This document shows, one piece after another, positions 61,154 to 64,000 of a stretch of DNA of 64,000 nucleotides (positions are counted from its first letter, which is position 1; the number at the start of each line of letters is the position of its first letter). This DNA is from Nostoc sp. UHCC 0702. GTDB lineage: Bacteria; Cyanobacteriota; Cyanobacteriia; Cyanobacteriales; Nostocaceae. Location: the NCBI GenBank assembly GCA_017164015.1, contig CP071065.1:7779501-7843500 (forward strand), given 5' to 3'. The notes beneath the pieces were generated by a model that ran no database searches, was not told where the DNA came from, and saw only the letters and a list, made by a program, of their open reading frames with translations. A program made the position numbers and the translations under genes.

Positions 61154-61966
61154 ATGAATATTATTCGCACGCTGATTAATCAATCTTTAATAGGTTTAGC
61201 TATTTTGAGCATGACTACTGTGTTGTCTTTGCCTGGTAGGGCTGAGACAATCATGGGAAAATCTGGCAATGTTCGGGCGGAAATATCCTATGACAAACTA
61301 GAGGAATACCAGTACAAAAATGTGCGGTTGCGAATTATCCGGGCGGGTAAAACTGTTGTGGATAAAAAGCTACCCCAAGAAAGTGAATATGACCGACCTG
61401 TTGGGGTGTTTACAGATAATAAGTTACCAGTGCTAGATTTGGACGGCAACAAAGAACCAGAAGTAATTGCCGATTTCTTTACAGGCGGCGCACATTGTTG
61501 TACTTATTCTCTAATTTACCAATACAACAGTAAATCTCAGCAGTATATTCAGACTCGTCATGAATGGGGTAATGGTGGCTATCGACTCAAAGATTTAAAC
61601 AAAGACGGACTCCCAGAATTTGATAGCCAAGACGATCGCTTTGCCTATGCTTTTACAGCTTATGCTGCTTCTGGCTATCCTCTGCAAATTTGGCAATATC
61701 GTCAAGGAAAAATGATTGATGTCACCCGCCGCTATCCCAAGTTAATTTACAGTCATGCTTCGGAACTATGGCAAACTTACACCCAAGCGCGACAACAAGG
61801 TGATGACGGAAAGGGGTTTTTAGCAGCCTACTTAGCAGATAAATATTTATTAGATCAAGGACAGGATGGTTGGCTACGGGTGCAACAAGCTTATAAAAAA
61901 AGCGATCGCAATCAATTTTTCGCTGATTTACGCAAATTTTTGCGCGAAACTGGATACGTAAAATAA
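61154..61966 (+). CDS. Secreted protein with FG-GAP/EF-hand-like segments
   Basis: Starting at MNIIRTLINQSLIGLAILSM, the first 33 residues are a signal peptide ending in GRAE. The mature 240 residues contain LDLDGNKEPEVIADFF and DLNKDGLPEFDSQDDR, each an Asp-rich calcium-binding-like loop, and GGAHCCTYS with paired cysteines. It should be periplasmic. I know no function. Start chosen because the signal begins there; an upstream start would prepend hydrophilic residues. Confidence 0.7.
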   Translation: MNIIRTLINQSLIGLAILSMTTVLSLPGRAETIMGKSGNVRAEISYDKLEEYQYKNVRLRIIRAGKTVVDKKLPQESEYDRPVGVFTDNKLPVLDLDGNKEPEVIADFFTGGAHCCTYSLIYQYNSKSQQYIQTRHEWGNGGYRLKDLNKDGLPEFDSQDDRFAYAFTAYAASGYPLQIWQYRQGKMIDVTRRYPKLIYSHASELWQTYTQARQQGDDGKGFLAAYLADKYLLDQGQDGWLRVQQAYKKSDRNQFFADLRKFLRETGYVK

Positions 61967-62138
61967 GTTAGGAGTTAGGAGTTAGGAGTTAGGAGTTAGA
62001 AGTTAGCAGTGAGTGATTTGGGACTTACGTAACTAGCAGACTAAATAAAGGTTAGGGTTGTTAATAGTCCACAGTCAAGATTGAAAAATCAAGCTTTTTT
62101 CGACTATTGACTATTGACTATTGACTATTGACTATTGA
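61967..62138. repeat. Tandem repeats (TTAGGAG and TTGACTA)
   Basis: TTAGGAG heptamers at 61968-61998 and ATTGACT heptamers at 62105-62140 lie between the secreted protein and the PEP synthase-like gene. Confidence 0.85.
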
Positions 62139-64000
62139 CTATTGAAGTTTTCGTCGGGCTGCTTCTAAAATTAAGCGTTGTTCAGCACGGGCGATCGCTT
62201 GATATGTTCGCTCAACTGCTTCGGGTTCTACGGAAATCGAAGTAATCCCCCATTTTACCAGTTGCTCGATAATTTCTGGATAAAGTGCTGGTGCTTGACC
62301 GCAGATTGAACATGGTATCCCCGCAGTTTTAGCCATTTGGATCAGTTGGGCGATCGCACCCATTACCGCCGGATGTCGTTCGTTAAATACTTTTGTCAGT
62401 TGTCCTTGTTCTCGATCTACTCCTAATAGTAGTTGCGTTAAGTCATTGCTGCCAATGGAAATTCCGGCTACGCCTGCCTTGACATAATCTGGTAGCAAAA
62501 ACAACACGCTTGGCACTTCTGCCATGATCCACAATTGAAACTGCGGGATTTGGGTTAACCCTGCTTGCTCAACTTTTTGCCGACAAAAGGAAAACTCGCT
62601 GACACTGCGAACAAAAGGCAACAAGAGGTTAAGGTTGCTGTAGCCTGCTTTTTGTACCGTTGCTAAAGCTGTTAGTTCCAACTCAAAAACTGTGGGATTG
62701 CTGACGTAGCTGAAAGTGCCGCGATCGCCTAGCATGGAATGAAGGTTATGAGTTGATGATGACAACTCGTGCGATCGCCAATCCAAAGAGCGATAAAATA
62801 CTGGTCGTGGTGCGAAAGCACGAGTAAATTGCATGATCCGCTCACACCATTGCTCTAACAATTCTTCTCTACGCCCATCTATCAGCCAACTATGGGGGTG
62901 TTGTCCTTTAAGTGTGCCTAAGAGCATTAGCTCTGATCGCAACAATCCTACCCCATCCACAGGTAAGCTTTGTGCTTGCTCTATCAAGCTGGGCTGACTC
63001 AGGTTAACCAACAGCTGGGTAGCAATCATGGGTAGATTAGGGGTAATAAGAGGATGGGGTGATGGAGTAATGGGGCGATTGTGAGAATTCAGTTGATCAT
63101 TCTCCCCCTCTCCTTGTATATCTACTAAGTCTTTTTTGATACGATAAACTTCGCCTCTATCACCATCTATAAGCAGTCTTTCACCGTTTTCAATTAAAAC
63201 TGTGGCATCTGTAGCACTTACCACTGCTGGTATACCCAGTTCTCTAGCTAGAATTGCTGCATGGCTGGTCACTCCGCCTTGCTGTGTGACAATACCCACA
63301 ACTTGTTGCAATAGCGGCAACCAATCAGGTGTAATTGTTGATACTACTAAAATTACTCCCTTGGGTATCTGTTCTGGTCTGTGTTGAGAATTGACAATTA
63401 CACAAGCGGTCGCTGCCACACGTCCTGCTGCCGCCCCTAGTGCTTTGATAAACTGTAAATCGGGAATTGCTGATTGGGGGCTACTAACTTGTGTCAAATA
63501 GAGATTGGGGAGCCAGTCGCGTGCAGGTGTTTCCAAGGTGTGGTCTTGGAAAGAGAAGTCACCAGCAGCCAGGGCTGGGGACGGGTTTTCCTCTGGGCTA
63601 ACTTCAGAGGTTTCCCTTGGAGGTAGCAAAACTGGATTGACTGGGGTTTGCTCAGAGATAGTCCACTTGATAGTAAAATTTTTACCTAGTTCACTCACAA
63701 GTTGATTTCCCAGAGTGATTAATTGTTGTAAGTAAACTTCATTTAAAGCGTACTGTTTTTGTTGAGCTTCCTCAACAACATCAGCTAATATATCAGTATT
63801 ATCTACTATTGTTAGTACTGAGTTAGGTATAGATTCCGAAGGATCTATAGCCAGAGGATCTTTCAGACGATAAGCCAGCATTTTATTGCCTAGATGTCTC
63901 TCTAATACAACTCCTGTACTCCGTTCAATGTAGTATGCATCAGGTAGTACATCGCCTTGGGTGATAGCTATTCCTAATCCCCATGTAGCTTCGATTTTCC
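62139..64000 (-). CDS. ppsA: Phosphoenolpyruvate synthase-like protein (partial, 5' end outside window)
   Basis: The reading frame is open to the right edge, so the start is outside the window; an in-frame Met at 63881 is internal, since the text before it (GDVLPDAYYIERSTGVVLER) continues the ATP-grasp domain. Next come the swivelling phosphohistidine domain with GGVTSHAAILARELGIPAVV and the PEP-binding barrel (VDGVGLLRSELML, YRSLDWRSHEL, GISIGSNDLTQLLLGVDREQ, CSICGQAP). PEP synthase makes PEP from pyruvate and ATP. A low-complexity linker (about 80 residues before the His domain) is longer than in E. coli PpsA. Confidence 0.88.
   Translation of the reverse strand, partial: KIEATWGLGIAITQGDVLPDAYYIERSTGVVLERHLGNKMLAYRLKDPLAIDPSESIPNSVLTIVDNTDILADVVEEAQQKQYALNEVYLQQLITLGNQLVSELGKNFTIKWTISEQTPVNPVLLPPRETSEVSPEENPSPALAAGDFSFQDHTLETPARDWLPNLYLTQVSSPQSAIPDLQFIKALGAAAGRVAATACVIVNSQHRPEQIPKGVILVVSTITPDWLPLLQQVVGIVTQQGGVTSHAAILARELGIPAVVSATDATVLIENGERLLIDGDRGEVYRIKKDLVDIQGEGENDQLNSHNRPITPSPHPLITPNLPMIATQLLVNLSQPSLIEQAQSLPVDGVGLLRSELMLLGTLKGQHPHSWLIDGRREELLEQWCERIMQFTRAFAPRPVFYRSLDWRSHELSSSTHNLHSMLGDRGTFSYVSNPTVFELELTALATVQKAGYSNLNLLLPFVRSVSEFSFCRQKVEQAGLTQIPQFQLWIMAEVPSVLFLLPDYVKAGVAGISIGSNDLTQLLLGVDREQGQLTKVFNERHPAVMGAIAQLIQMAKTAGIPCSICGQAPALYPEIIEQLVKWGITSISVEPEAVERTYQAIARAEQRLILEAARRKLQ

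Overview
The window is chromosomal DNA of a filamentous, probably heterocyst-forming cyanobacterium of the Nostoc/Anabaena/Calothrix type. This rests on photosynthesis and cyanobacterial housekeeping genes (psaK, ycf66, ycf35, ycf46, sqdB-sqdX, the ado-aar alkane pair), very frequent GCGATCGC (HIP1) octamers, and heavy loads of short tandem repeats (for example TTAGGAG, GTCAGTT and CCCTGCTC units) in nearly every intergenic gap. All calls come from reading the sequence and recalling families; no database was searched.

Layout. 1-4.1 kb: Rrf2 regulator, cysteine synthase, a J-domain protein and gatB. 4.1-5.1 kb: a MITE-like repeat and a Uma2 nuclease. 5.4-11 kb: a three-gene cassette made of a winged-helix-like protein, a P-loop ATPase and an 860-residue fusion of a DEDD exonuclease, a Cas4/RecB-type Fe-S nuclease and an FtsK/HerA-like motor. 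11-13 kb: an antitoxin with a broken ParE toxin, and an orphan ParA. 13.1-20 kb: ileS carrying an in-frame repeat insertion, a repeat-built ORF, an XRE regulator, an HD hydrolase, a PepE-like peptidase, a LipM/LplA-like protein and a YbjN protein. 20-26.2 kb: a Rieske oxygenase, a kinase/WD40 chimera lacking the kinase C-lobe, two toxin-antitoxin pairs, an unknown three-gene operon and an intact Ser/Thr kinase. 26.3-30.3 kb: gnd, ycf66 and small proteins.

29.9-33.8 kb is the most striking region. An EACC1-like protein and a caspase-FGE fusion are followed by a diversity-generating retroelement (DGR). The last 41 codons of the caspase-FGE gene form a 122-bp variable repeat. It differs from a template repeat at 33689-33810 at 11 positions, and every difference is at a template adenine. 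The avd and reverse transcriptase genes lying between them are wrecked by one fusing deletion and two small insertions, so local activity must be lost even though the fingerprint of past diversification remains.

34-44.2 kb: a retropepsin-like protease, a site-2 protease, psaK, trpF, then a minus-strand block ado-aar-accA-SDR-folE, and a lone ABC permease. 44.7-48 kb: an orphan Cys-rich RiPP-like precursor and a filamentous-haemagglutinin-type exoprotein. 48-54.6 kb: a conserved unknown, a second Uma2 protein, a DUF488-DUF488-dual-OB operon, and ycf35, ycf46 and an RHH/zinc-ribbon regulator. 54.9-64 kb: a lipoprotein, the sulfolipid operon sqdB-DUF4291-sqdX, a DUF1361 membrane protein, a baeRF-type protein, a secreted protein, and a PEP synthase-like gene that runs off the right edge.

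Several families of non-coding mobile repeats recur across the window: a ~148-bp element with ATATCATGTCCGG ends, a family of four-palindrome arrays, and a small GCCACT...AGTGGC palindrome nested inside other repeats. They have shaped promoters, disrupted genes and entered one essential protein in frame.
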